A stretch of 64,000 bases of DNA, taken from the NCBI GenBank assembly GCA_965194375.1, contig OZ239428.1. One strand, 5' to 3'. The position numbers were made by a program, and so were the translations under genes. The DNA comes from Tabrizicola_A aquatica (GTDB lineage Bacteria > Pseudomonadota > Alphaproteobacteria > Rhodobacterales > Rhodobacteraceae). Below are positions 23,701 to 32,626 of the stretch, in pieces. Position 1 is the first letter of the stretch, and each line of letters opens with the position of its first letter. The notes beneath the pieces were generated by a model that was not told the DNA's origin, did not search any database, and saw nothing but the letters and a program-made list of their open reading frames with translations.

Positions 23701-24546
23701 TCAGCTGAGCGCGAGATGGGCGGTCGTCAGCTGTGCCAGATCATCCGCATGGGTCAAGGGCAGCATATGCCCAGCCCCGGCCACGCTGGCGCAGTGGGCG
23801 TTCGGCAGGCGGCGGGCGAGTTCGGCGTGATTGGCTGCGATGATCGCCGGGCTGAGCGCACCTTCGACCAAAAGAACCGGCACGCGCAGAGCCTCGAGCC
23901 CGCCCGCGCGCAAAAGGCCCTTGCTGTCGTCCAAAAGTACGGCGTTTTGCGCCGGGATCAGGTGGATGCGGTCGATGATATAGTCGCGGGCGCGATCGGG
24001 CAGGCTTTCCAAAGGCTCGCCCGTGCCCCAAAGCCCGTGGAAGAGCCGTGCGGCACCCAGACGATCGCCTGAGCACATAAGCCGGGCAACGCCGAGATGT
24101 TCGTCTTGAAACGCCGTCCAAGCCTTGGCCCCGGCGGCGCGGGCGGCGGCGAAGATCACGGGTTCAACCAGCATCAGGCTGCGCACGAGGTCAGGCCGGG
24201 TCAGCACCACGCGCAAGGCCACCGTGCCGCCGAAGGAATGGCCAAAGATGTCGATGGGCGCGCCCTGCCCCAAAGCCTCGGCCATTGCGATGGCATCGGC
24301 GGTGGCGGCGTCGTGGAGATCGGTCACGCCATCCCAATCGGGCGCGCGACCGTGGCCGATCTGGTCAAAGCCCGTGAGGGTAAGGTTCGTCAGCCGCTCT
24401 GCCAGACCTGACCACGCCCCGGCATGGGCGAGGCTGCAATGCAGTGCCAAAACCGGGCGGTCACCGCCGCGTGGCCAGTGCCGATGCGGGGGCAGCGGGT
24501 GGGCGTTGGCGGTAAAGGGCGTCAAAGGGCGAGAGGCGTCGAACAT
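23701..24546 (-). CDS. Alpha/beta fold hydrolase
   Basis: A 281-residue cytoplasmic alpha/beta hydrolase. The nucleophile elbow is FGHSFGGTVAL with Ser104, the oxyanion region LHCSLAHAGAW is near residues 35-45, and His in GAGHMLPLTHADDL closes the triad. The core resembles esterase/haloperoxidase-like hydrolases, but the substrate is unknown. Its ATG abuts the stop of the upstream isomerase gene (24547), so the two form a two-gene unit. Confidence 0.86.
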   Translation of the reverse strand: MFDASRPLTPFTANAHPLPPHRHWPRGGDRPVLALHCSLAHAGAWSGLAERLTNLTLTGFDQIGHGRAPDWDGVTDLHDAATADAIAMAEALGQGAPIDIFGHSFGGTVALRVVLTRPDLVRSLMLVEPVIFAAARAAGAKAWTAFQDEHLGVARLMCSGDRLGAARLFHGLWGTGEPLESLPDRARDYIIDRIHLIPAQNAVLLDDSKGLLRAGGLEALRVPVLLVEGALSPAIIAANHAELARRLPNAHCASVAGAGHMLPLTHADDLAQLTTAHLALS

Positions 24547-25143
24547 TCAGAGCTTTCCAGCGAGGTGCAGTTCGAGATCGTCCAACCGGTCCTGACCCCA
24601 AAATTTCTGCTCGCCTATCACAAAAAACGGCACGCCGAAAACCCCACGTGAGACGGCATCTTCGAGATTAGCGGCATAGGCTTCGGCCGCCATCAGCATG
24701 CCCCGGTCGGCGGTGCCCGCGTCAAAGCCATGGGCCACGAGGGCGGCGCGGATCACCTCATCATCCGAGATATCGCGCCCCTCGGCCCACATGGCGCGGG
24801 AGAGGGCAACGACCAGTCCGGCCAGATCGCCGCCGCCGACGGCTTGGGCCGCGATCACCGCGTAGGCCGCCGGTGCTGGGTTGGATGCTGCAAACATCGG
24901 CTGGGGGTCAAAAGGTAGGCCAAGCTTGCGCGCCTGCCGCGCGCGGTCTTGCGCGGAATACTCGTTGCGCGAAGGATGGCGTTCGGCGCGGACCTTGCCG
25001 CCGGTGCGGGGGAAGAGTTGCGCGGCGTCCAAGGGCTTGTAGACCACGGTCGCGCCGTGGCGGGCCGCAATTTCGGCCGGCCGGGTGCCCGCAAGATAGA
25101 CATAAGGCGATTGGAGCGCCAAGAAGTAATCAATATGCGCCAA
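24547..25143 (-). CDS. 2-hydroxychromene-2-carboxylate isomerase family protein (DsbA-like fold)
   Basis: A 198-residue kappa-class GST/DsbA-fold protein. It begins AHIDYFLALQSPYVYLAG, where Ser in QSPY takes the place of the glutathione-activating residue, and ends with GVFGVPFFVIGEQKFWGQDRLDDLEL, the family signature. The name reflects the naphthalene-pathway enzyme, but most genomic members have no known substrate. I place the start at the TTG at 25143, which has AAAGGG upstream and fits homologues; another TTG at 25176 is possible. It is divergent from prs. Confidence 0.85.
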   Translation of the reverse strand: MAHIDYFLALQSPYVYLAGTRPAEIAARHGATVVYKPLDAAQLFPRTGGKVRAERHPSRNEYSAQDRARQARKLGLPFDPQPMFAASNPAPAAYAVIAAQAVGGGDLAGLVVALSRAMWAEGRDISDDEVIRAALVAHGFDAGTADRGMLMAAEAYAANLEDAVSRGVFGVPFFVIGEQKFWGQDRLDDLELHLAGKL

Positions 25144-25244
25144 TTCTATACCCTTTCGTGCGGTGAACTTTCCCAAAACCTAACCCGGTGGTAAGCGGTG
25201 TCAACGTCACGATTCCCGTGCGAATCCCTTGCCGAAGGTGCCCC

Positions 25245-26264
25245 ATGCCGCCGATCAACGAACCGAAGCTTATCTCGGGCAATGCCAACCTCTCATTGGC
25301 TAAGGGCATCGCCCGGCGCATGTCGATGCACCGGGGGATGAGCGTCAATCTGGTGGATGCGCGGGTGGAGCGTTTTAACGATGGCGAGGTCTTCGTTGAG
25401 GTGTTCGAAAACGTGCGGGGGGAGGATATGTATATCATCCAGCCCACCTCGTCGCCGGCGAATGACAACCTGATGGAACTGCTCATCATGTGTGACGCGC
25501 TGCGCCGGTCAAGCGCGGACCGCATCACCGCCGTGATCCCCTATTTCGGTTATGCCCGCCAAGACCGCCGCGCCAAGGCGCGTACGCCGATCTCGGCCAA
25601 GCTGGTGGCAAACTTGCTGACCGAGGCTGGGGTGGACCGGGTGCTGACGCTGGATCTGCATGCGGCGCAGATTCAGGGGTTCTTTGATATTCCGGTGGAC
25701 AACCTTTATGCCAGCCCGGTCTTTGCCTTGGACATTGAGCACCATTTCAAGGACCAGATGCATGATCTGATGGTGGTCTCGCCAGACGTCGGCGGCGTGG
25801 CACGGGCGCGGGAACTGGCCAAGCGGATCAACGCGCCTTTGGCCATTGTTGACAAGCGCCGCGAAAAGGCGGGCGAAGTCGCTGGCATGACGGTGATCGG
25901 CGATGTGTCGGGCAAGAAGTGCATCATTGTGGATGACATCTGCGACACCGCTGGCACGCTGTGCAAGGCGGCCGAGGTCTTGTTGGAGAACGGCGCGACC
26001 GAGGTGCATTCCTATATCACCCATGGCGTGCTGTCGGGCCCTGCGGTGGAGCGGGTGACAAACTCGGTGATGAAATCGCTGGTCATCACGGATTCGATTG
26101 AGCCGACGGAGGCGGTGAAGAACTGCCCCAATATCCGCATCGTGCCCACCGCGCCGATCTTTGGTCAGGCGATCTTGAACATCTGGGGCGGCATGTCGGT
26201 GTCGAGCCTCTTTGAAACGGACACGCTGGTGCCGATTTATGAAGGGTTCTACCCGCGGGGGTGA
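25245..26264 (+). CDS. prs: Ribose-phosphate pyrophosphokinase
   Basis: 339 residues. It makes PRPP from ribose 5-phosphate and ATP, feeding purine (see purE/purK), pyrimidine, histidine (see hisC) and NAD synthesis. Visible elements are FNDGEVFVEVFENVRGEDMYIIQ, the flexible loop region YFGYARQDRRAKARTPISAK with the catalytic basic residues, and the PRPP-binding VDDICDTAGT. The ATG at 25245 is preceded by GAAGG and gives the usual MPPINEPKLISGNAN opening. A copy of the dispersed repeat follows. Confidence 0.97.
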   Translation: MPPINEPKLISGNANLSLAKGIARRMSMHRGMSVNLVDARVERFNDGEVFVEVFENVRGEDMYIIQPTSSPANDNLMELLIMCDALRRSSADRITAVIPYFGYARQDRRAKARTPISAKLVANLLTEAGVDRVLTLDLHAAQIQGFFDIPVDNLYASPVFALDIEHHFKDQMHDLMVVSPDVGGVARARELAKRINAPLAIVDKRREKAGEVAGMTVIGDVSGKKCIIVDDICDTAGTLCKAAEVLLENGATEVHSYITHGVLSGPAVERVTNSVMKSLVITDSIEPTEAVKNCPNIRIVPTAPIFGQAILNIWGGMSVSSLFETDTLVPIYEGFYPRG

Positions 26265-26456
26265 GGGGTGTCCTGACGGAGGGCATTTTTCGAGGCCGAC
26301 CTTTTCAAGGGGTTGGCTTGGGCGGATTCAGGAATTGTTAAGGTTTGGGCGGGTTCTACGGGCATTTGGCTGTGGGCAAGCCAACTGTGCCCAAGCCCGT
26401 TCGGCGAGGTGTGGCGACCGGCAGCTTCGCGGACGAAGTGGTCATTGACCGGATCC
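26265..26456. other. Non-coding stretch between prs and repeat copy B
   Basis: No gene or convincing terminator is seen. Together with repeat copy B this makes a 412-bp gap between convergent genes. A TTGGCTTGGGC-like segment occurs near 26324 and its approximate complement near 26378, which may pair. Confidence 0.5.
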
Positions 26457-26627
26457 AACACAGGGCCGCGCCCGACCTCGGGACGGCGCGCCGACAAAAG
26501 TTCTAGGCACTTTATGGTTCCAGTTCTTCCCCCGAATTTCTGCTGGCACCCGTTGCAGACGCGCCCTCCCAGGGGGAGGTCGGGCGCGGCCCGGCGGCGC
26601 ATCCGCGCCTTGATTCCGGGCAAAAGA
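26457..26627 (+). repeat. Dispersed intergenic element, copy B
   Basis: About 170 bp similar to 21844-22049. Here the arms are a perfect 17-bp inverted repeat: GGGCCGCGCCCGACCTC (26463-26479) and its complement at 26576-26592, with about 96 bp between. The tail CCTTGATTCCGGGCAAA is shared with copy A. No protein is encoded; the apparent minus-strand frames in both copies share a peptide only because the DNA is shared. Confidence 0.8.
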
Positions 26628-26676
26628 AGGCAGGCGGACTAACGTCCGCTCTGGGCTCAAACCTGCCATTTCCCGC

Positions 26677-27027
26677 TCACATCACATCCCAATCCTCTTC
26701 ATCCCGGACAGCCCCAATCGCGGTCCAGTCGGCGCGGATGCGGGCGACGCGAGTGTCGGCCCAGGTGCGGAACACCAGATGAAAGCCCTTGGCGGTGATC
26801 TTTTCCGCCGTGAGGTCGGCGCGGGCGTTGTGGGCGTGGTCGGTGTCCCACATGGAAATGGCGAGCATAACGGCCGGCGGTTCGGTGAAGGGCGGCTTGA
26901 AGGTGATGACGTGGCGGCTTTCGCGGTCGCCCTGCCCCGTCCACATCACACCGCCATCGGCATAATCGGAAAACAGCACGCGGCTGCCTTGCAGGATGCC
27001 GACCCGGCCTGCGGAAATGCGTTTCAT
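26677..27027 (-). CDS. H-type lectin domain protein
   Basis: A 116-residue protein consisting almost wholly of an H-type lectin domain: RVLFSDYADGGVMWTGQGDRESRHVITFKPPF, then AVMLAISMWDTD and GFHLVFRTWADTRVARIRADWTAIG. Such domains in snail agglutinin and discoidin bind GalNAc-like sugars; the role of the bacterial cytoplasmic versions is unknown, and there is no signal peptide. The ATG at 27027 was chosen for the GAGG 6 bases upstream. It lies just past the atp operon terminator on the same strand, so weak read-through expression is conceivable. Confidence 0.85.
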   Translation of the reverse strand: MKRISAGRVGILQGSRVLFSDYADGGVMWTGQGDRESRHVITFKPPFTEPPAVMLAISMWDTDHAHNARADLTAEKITAKGFHLVFRTWADTRVARIRADWTAIGAVRDEEDWDVM

Positions 27028-27090
27028 AAAATGCCTCATCGTCCTTTCGGCCAGTCTAAGCACAAAACAGCCGAAAGATTCCAGAAAATG

Positions 27091-27119
27091 AAAAGGCCCC
27101 GGACGAACCGGGGCCTTTT
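27091..27119 (-). terminator. Intrinsic terminator of the atp operon
   Basis: AAAAGGCCCCGG and CCGGGGCCTTTT form a 12-bp stem with an ACGAA loop, 20 bp after the atpC stop. A/T runs on both sides make it potentially bidirectional. Confidence 0.88.
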
Positions 27120-27138
27120 GAACAGATAAGGACCGAGA

Positions 27139-27531
27139 TTACTGCGCGACCGAGGCGCGCAGAGCCACCAGATCGGCCATCGCCTTGTCGGCGGCGTCCT
27201 TGTCCGAAGCGACAGCGGTCGCCTCGCTGGCGTCGGCGATCAGTTGCTCCATCAGCGCGGGCGTCATGTCATCCATCGCCACAGCGCGTTCGGCCAGAAC
27301 CGACACACCGGTGGCGGAGATTTCCGCGAAACCGCCGGTCACGACATAGGCCTTGGTGCCTTCGGACGAGACCGCCTTCAGAATGCCAGGGCGCAGCGTG
27401 GTGATGGTGGGGGCATGCCCCTCCATCGCCGTCAGGTCGCCGTCGGCGCCCGGGATCTGCACCTCGGACGCCTTGACCGAAGCCAAACGACGTTCCGGCG
27501 AGACGAGATCGAATTGCAGGGTGCCTGCCAT
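27139..27531 (-). CDS. atpC: F1F0 ATP synthase subunit epsilon
   Basis: A 130-residue epsilon subunit of the F1 central stalk. The N-terminal beta-sandwich is recognisable (QFDLVSPERRLASVKASEVQIPGADGDLTAMEGHAPTITTL), followed by a C-terminal helical hairpin rich in Ala. It links gamma to the c-ring and can inhibit hydrolysis. It is the last gene of atpHAGDC, 9 bp after atpD, and is followed by the operon terminator. Confidence 0.96.
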   Translation of the reverse strand: MAGTLQFDLVSPERRLASVKASEVQIPGADGDLTAMEGHAPTITTLRPGILKAVSSEGTKAYVVTGGFAEISATGVSVLAERAVAMDDMTPALMEQLIADASEATAVASDKDAADKAMADLVALRASVAQ

Positions 27532-27540
27532 GATCCCCCC

Positions 27541-28995
27541 TTACGCCGCAGCCGCAGCGAGTTTCTGGGCCTTGGCTTTCACTTCTTCGATGTCGCCGAC
27601 CATGTAGAAGGCCGCTTCGGGCAGGTGGTCATATTCACCGGCCACAACCGCCTTGAACGAGGCGATCGTCTTGTCCAGGGGAACCTGCACACCGTCCGAG
27701 CCGGTGAAGACTTTTGCCACGTCGAACGGCTGCGACAGGAAGCGCTGGATCTTCCGGGCACGGGCCACGGTCAGTTTGTCTTCTTCGCTCAGTTCGTCCA
27801 TGCCGAGGATGGCGATGATGTCCTGCAGCGACTTGTAGCGCTGGAGGATCCCCTGCACCGAACGGGCCACGTCATAGTGGTCCTGACCGATGACGGCCGG
27901 GTCCAACAGACGCGAGGTCGAGTCGAGCGGGTCCACGGCCGGGTAGATGCCGAGTTCCGAGATCGCACGCGACAGAACGGTGGTGGCGTCGAGGTGGGCG
28001 AACGAGGTGGCCGGCGCGGGGTCGGTCAAGTCGTCGGCCGGAACGTAGATGGCCTGCACCGAGGTGATCGAGCCAGCTTTGGTCGAGGTGATGCGTTCCT
28101 GCAGCGCGCCCATGTCGGTGGCCAGCGTCGGCTGGTAGCCCACGGCGGACGGGATACGACCCAGAAGTGCGGACACTTCGGAACCGGCTTGGGTGAAGCG
28201 GAAGATGTTGTCGACGAAGAACAGAACATCGGTTCCGGACTGGTCGCGGAACTGTTCGGCCAAGGTCAGACCGGTCAGAGCGACGCGGGCACGTGCGCCC
28301 GGCGGTTCGTTCATCTGGCCGTAGACAAGGGCCACTTTCGAAGCGGTCAGGTCATCAATCTTGATAACGCCGGATTCGATCATTTCGTGATAGAGGTCGT
28401 TGCCTTCACGGGTCCGTTCACCAACGCCTGCGAACACCGAATAGCCCGAGTGCACTTTGGCGATGTTGTTGATGAGTTCCATGATGAGAACGGTCTTGCC
28501 CACGCCGGCGCCGCCGAAGAGGCCGATCTTACCGCCCTTGGCGTAGGGTGCCAGAAGGTCGATCACCTTGATCCCGGTCACGAGGACCTGAGATTCGGTG
28601 GCCTGCTCCGAGAAGGACGGGGCTTTTTGGTGGATGGCGCGGTATTCTTTCGCCACGACCGGGCCCTTTTCGTCCACCGGCTCGCCGATGACGTTCAGGA
28701 TGCGGCCAAGGGTGGCGTCGCCCACCGGAACCGAGATCGGCGCGCCGGTGTCGGACACGCCTGCACCGCGAACCAGACCTTCGGTCGCGTCCATGGCGAT
28801 GGTGCGCACTGTGTTTTCGCCAAGGTGCTGGGCCACTTCGAGAACCAGCTTCTTGCCGTTGTTGTCGGTGATCAGCGCGTTCAAAATCGCGGGCAGCGCG
28901 CCTTCGAATTTCACGTCAACCACGGCGCCGATGACCTGGGTCACCTTGCCGGCGGCGGTGGCCGCTGCAGCAGTCGCTTTCGTTGCTCTTGCCAT
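27541..28995 (-). CDS. atpD: F1F0 ATP synthase subunit beta
   Basis: A 484-residue catalytic subunit. Walker A is GGAGVGKTV (161-169), the catalytic Glu lies in GVGERTREGNDL, and DELSEED is intact near residue 395. The N-terminus carries about 15 extra Ala/Thr-rich residues (MARATKATAAAATAAGK) compared with E. coli, as in other alphaproteobacteria. It lies 18 bp after atpG. Confidence 0.98.
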   Translation of the reverse strand: MARATKATAAAATAAGKVTQVIGAVVDVKFEGALPAILNALITDNNGKKLVLEVAQHLGENTVRTIAMDATEGLVRGAGVSDTGAPISVPVGDATLGRILNVIGEPVDEKGPVVAKEYRAIHQKAPSFSEQATESQVLVTGIKVIDLLAPYAKGGKIGLFGGAGVGKTVLIMELINNIAKVHSGYSVFAGVGERTREGNDLYHEMIESGVIKIDDLTASKVALVYGQMNEPPGARARVALTGLTLAEQFRDQSGTDVLFFVDNIFRFTQAGSEVSALLGRIPSAVGYQPTLATDMGALQERITSTKAGSITSVQAIYVPADDLTDPAPATSFAHLDATTVLSRAISELGIYPAVDPLDSTSRLLDPAVIGQDHYDVARSVQGILQRYKSLQDIIAILGMDELSEEDKLTVARARKIQRFLSQPFDVAKVFTGSDGVQVPLDKTIASFKAVVAGEYDHLPEAAFYMVGDIEEVKAKAQKLAAAAA

Positions 28996-29013
28996 TTACG
29001 TTTCTCCGGTTCG

Positions 29014-29880
29014 TCAGAGCGCTTCCGCGCCCGAAATGATTTCGATAAGCTCTTTGGTGATCGCAGCCTGACGCGAGCGGTTGTAGATCGTCGTGTACTT
29101 GGTGATCATTTCGCCTGCGTTGCGGGTCGCGTTGTCCATGGCGGACATCCGCGCGCCCTGCTCGGAGGCGCCATTTTCCAACAGAGCCGTGAAGACCTGC
29201 GTGGCCAAACCCCGCGGCAGAAGGTCCATCAGGATGGCTTCTTCGCTGGGTTCATAGTCGTACTGAGCCGCCGCACCCGCATCTTCGAACACGGCAGGGA
29301 TGACCTGCTGTGCGGTCGGGATCTGAGAGATGACCGACTGGAAGCGGTTGAAGAACAGCGTGACCACATCGCATTCGCCAGCTTCAAAGCGGGCGAGGAT
29401 GTCGCGGGCGATGGTCTGGGCATTGGCATAGCCAACACGCTTCACTTCGCTCAGATCGACATGGCCCACGAAATGCGCGCCAAGGTCGCGGCGCAGCTGT
29501 TCGCGGCCTTTTTTGCCGACGGTCAGGATCTTCACCGTCTTGCCAGCGGCCAATAGCTCAATCGCTTTGGCGCGGGCAAGGCGGACGATGGTCGAGTTAA
29601 AGCCACCGCACAGCCCGCGTTCCGCGGTCATGACGACCAGAAGATGCACCTTGTCCGAGCCGTTGCCGACCAGAAGTTTCGGTGCGCTTTCCGATTTGCC
29701 AACGCCGGCCGCAAGGCCCGCCATCACGGCGGACATGCGTTCAGCGTAGGGACGGGCAGCCTCGGCGGCATCCTGCGCACGGCGCAGTTTTGCCGCAGAG
29801 ACCATCTGCATCGCTTTGGTGATCTTACGCGTGTTTTTGACACTCGCGATCTTGTTTTTTAGGTCCTTAAGGCTGGGCAT
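29014..29880 (-). CDS. atpG: F1F0 ATP synthase subunit gamma
   Basis: A 288-residue rotor-stalk subunit. It opens MPSLKDLKNKIASVKNTRKITKAMQMVSAAKLRRA and closes ATRNAGEMITKYTTIYNRSRQAAITKELIEIISGAEAL, the two helices that form the rotating coiled coil; AERGLCGGFNS in the middle is the family signature. It lies between atpA (22 bp) and atpD (18 bp). Confidence 0.98.
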   Translation of the reverse strand: MPSLKDLKNKIASVKNTRKITKAMQMVSAAKLRRAQDAAEAARPYAERMSAVMAGLAAGVGKSESAPKLLVGNGSDKVHLLVVMTAERGLCGGFNSTIVRLARAKAIELLAAGKTVKILTVGKKGREQLRRDLGAHFVGHVDLSEVKRVGYANAQTIARDILARFEAGECDVVTLFFNRFQSVISQIPTAQQVIPAVFEDAGAAAQYDYEPSEEAILMDLLPRGLATQVFTALLENGASEQGARMSAMDNATRNAGEMITKYTTIYNRSRQAAITKELIEIISGAEAL

Positions 29881-29902
29881 GTGCCTTCTCCTTCAGGGCC
29901 GG

Positions 29903-31440
<1,538 letters not shown>

Positions 31441-31441
<1 letters not shown>

Positions 31442-32001
31442 CACCCAACCTCTTTCATTGCATTCTGGAGAGCCGCGAGCTTCGATTTGACCGAGGTGTC
31501 GATCATGGTCGAGCCGAGCTTGACGATAAGACCGCCGATGAGGCTTTCATCCACGGTGGTGTTCAGTTTCACGGTCTTGCCGACCGAGGCTTTCAGCGTT
31601 TCGGCCAGTTTCTTGGCCTGAGCCGCCGAGAGTTTGGTGGCCGAGGTGACGTCAGCCGTCATCTCGCCGTTTTCAACCGCGATGCGCGCTTTCAGATCAA
31701 CGATCAGATGCGGCAGCACGAAAAGGCGGCGGTTGCCGGCCATCAGCGCCAGCGTGTTGGCCATCAGGTCCGACAGGCCCATCTTGGCGGCCACGGCCGA
31801 AATGGCGGCGGCCTGCTCGCCCCGCGAGATCACCGGCGAGGCGATCACGTCGGACAGATCGGCACTGGCGGCCAGCGCGGCCTGCAGCGCATCGGCATCT
31901 GCCTCAAGCGATTTCAGGCCTTTGGCTTCTTTGGCGAGTTCAAACAAGGCCTGGGCGTAGCGCCCGGCGATACCTTGCGAGATCGAAACTGGTTCGGACA
32001 C
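31441..32001 (-). CDS. atpH: F1F0 ATP synthase subunit delta
   Basis: A 186-residue peripheral-stalk subunit joining F1 to the b subunits. The N-terminal helical domain starts ISQGIAGRYAQALFELAKEA, and the C-terminal part has the family pattern VDESLIGGLIVKLGSTMIDTSVKSKLAAL. The start is inferred to be the GTG at 32001 because GGAAGGG lies 5-10 bases upstream and homologues begin with SEP; the open frame runs 53 codons further without homology. It is the first gene of the F1-only operon; the F0 genes are not in this window. Confidence 0.94.
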
Positions 32002-32626
32002 GTCATCCCTTCCGCTGTCTTTGACCCGCTTCTGTCCCGGGTCGGGCAGAACCCGACCATGGCGCAGGCGAGGTGCATGCGTCTTTCGATTGGGCGCGTC
32101 TCTAGCAGAGCCTTCCCCACCCCGCAACCGGGCAGAGGTGGGTTTTGTGCGGAAAAGCATGCGGCAAATGAGGCATTTCGCTGCGGCATGGCCGAGCAGA
32201 TGGGGTGCAGATGGGCCGGGCAGAGGTCTTGGGGTCGGGGATCGGCGCTAACATCCGATGTTTTGGCCCCTGCCTCGCAACAGGCCGGGGTCTTGGCTGG
32301 ATGCGGGGCTTTGACAGCGCACAGGGTGCGGGGGCGATTCCCTGTGGTCGCAGAGGCGCGATTCGAGGGGGCAGAGGGGGGCTTTGCCTGCCGAGCCAGC
32401 AGACCGATGTGGCGCTGTGAACCGGGGCGAGAGTGACGCAGCGTCACGTTGGGACTGGGGCTTTGTGGAGCGTGTGGAAACAATCCGGGCCAGCTGGCGC
32501 GGTCTTGCGGTGATTTCGGGGGATAAACCCGGCCGACACTGTCACCGCGATTGACACCGGTCGCGTCCCCTCGTCAGGGTCAGGGATAAGGTTTTCATTT
32601 TAGTAGTCTTTTCAAAAGGTGCCGCC
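32002..32626. other. Divergent regulatory region between atpH and the RTX-like gene
   Basis: No gene is supported in these 625 bases; the reading frames present have no recognisable composition or homology. The atp promoter must lie here. It holds a leader hairpin GGTCGGG-CAGAA-CCCGACC (32040-32058) close to atpH and a perfect short palindrome at 32433-32447. The last 60 bases before the RTX start are locally AT-rich (GTTTTCATTTTAGTAG). Confidence 0.6.
32433..32447. promoter_or_regulatory. Palindrome upstream of the RTX-like gene
   Basis: GTGACGCAGCGTCAC has perfect 7-base arms around one central base. It could be a regulator-binding site; it is not followed by a T-run, so it is not a terminator. 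Confidence 0.4.

Noticed and set aside
21844..26627. The paired repeats as ends of a composite transposon carrying ycgN to prs
   Set aside because: The copies are in the same orientation, no transposase exists, and the genes between are ordinary housekeeping genes with typical composition.
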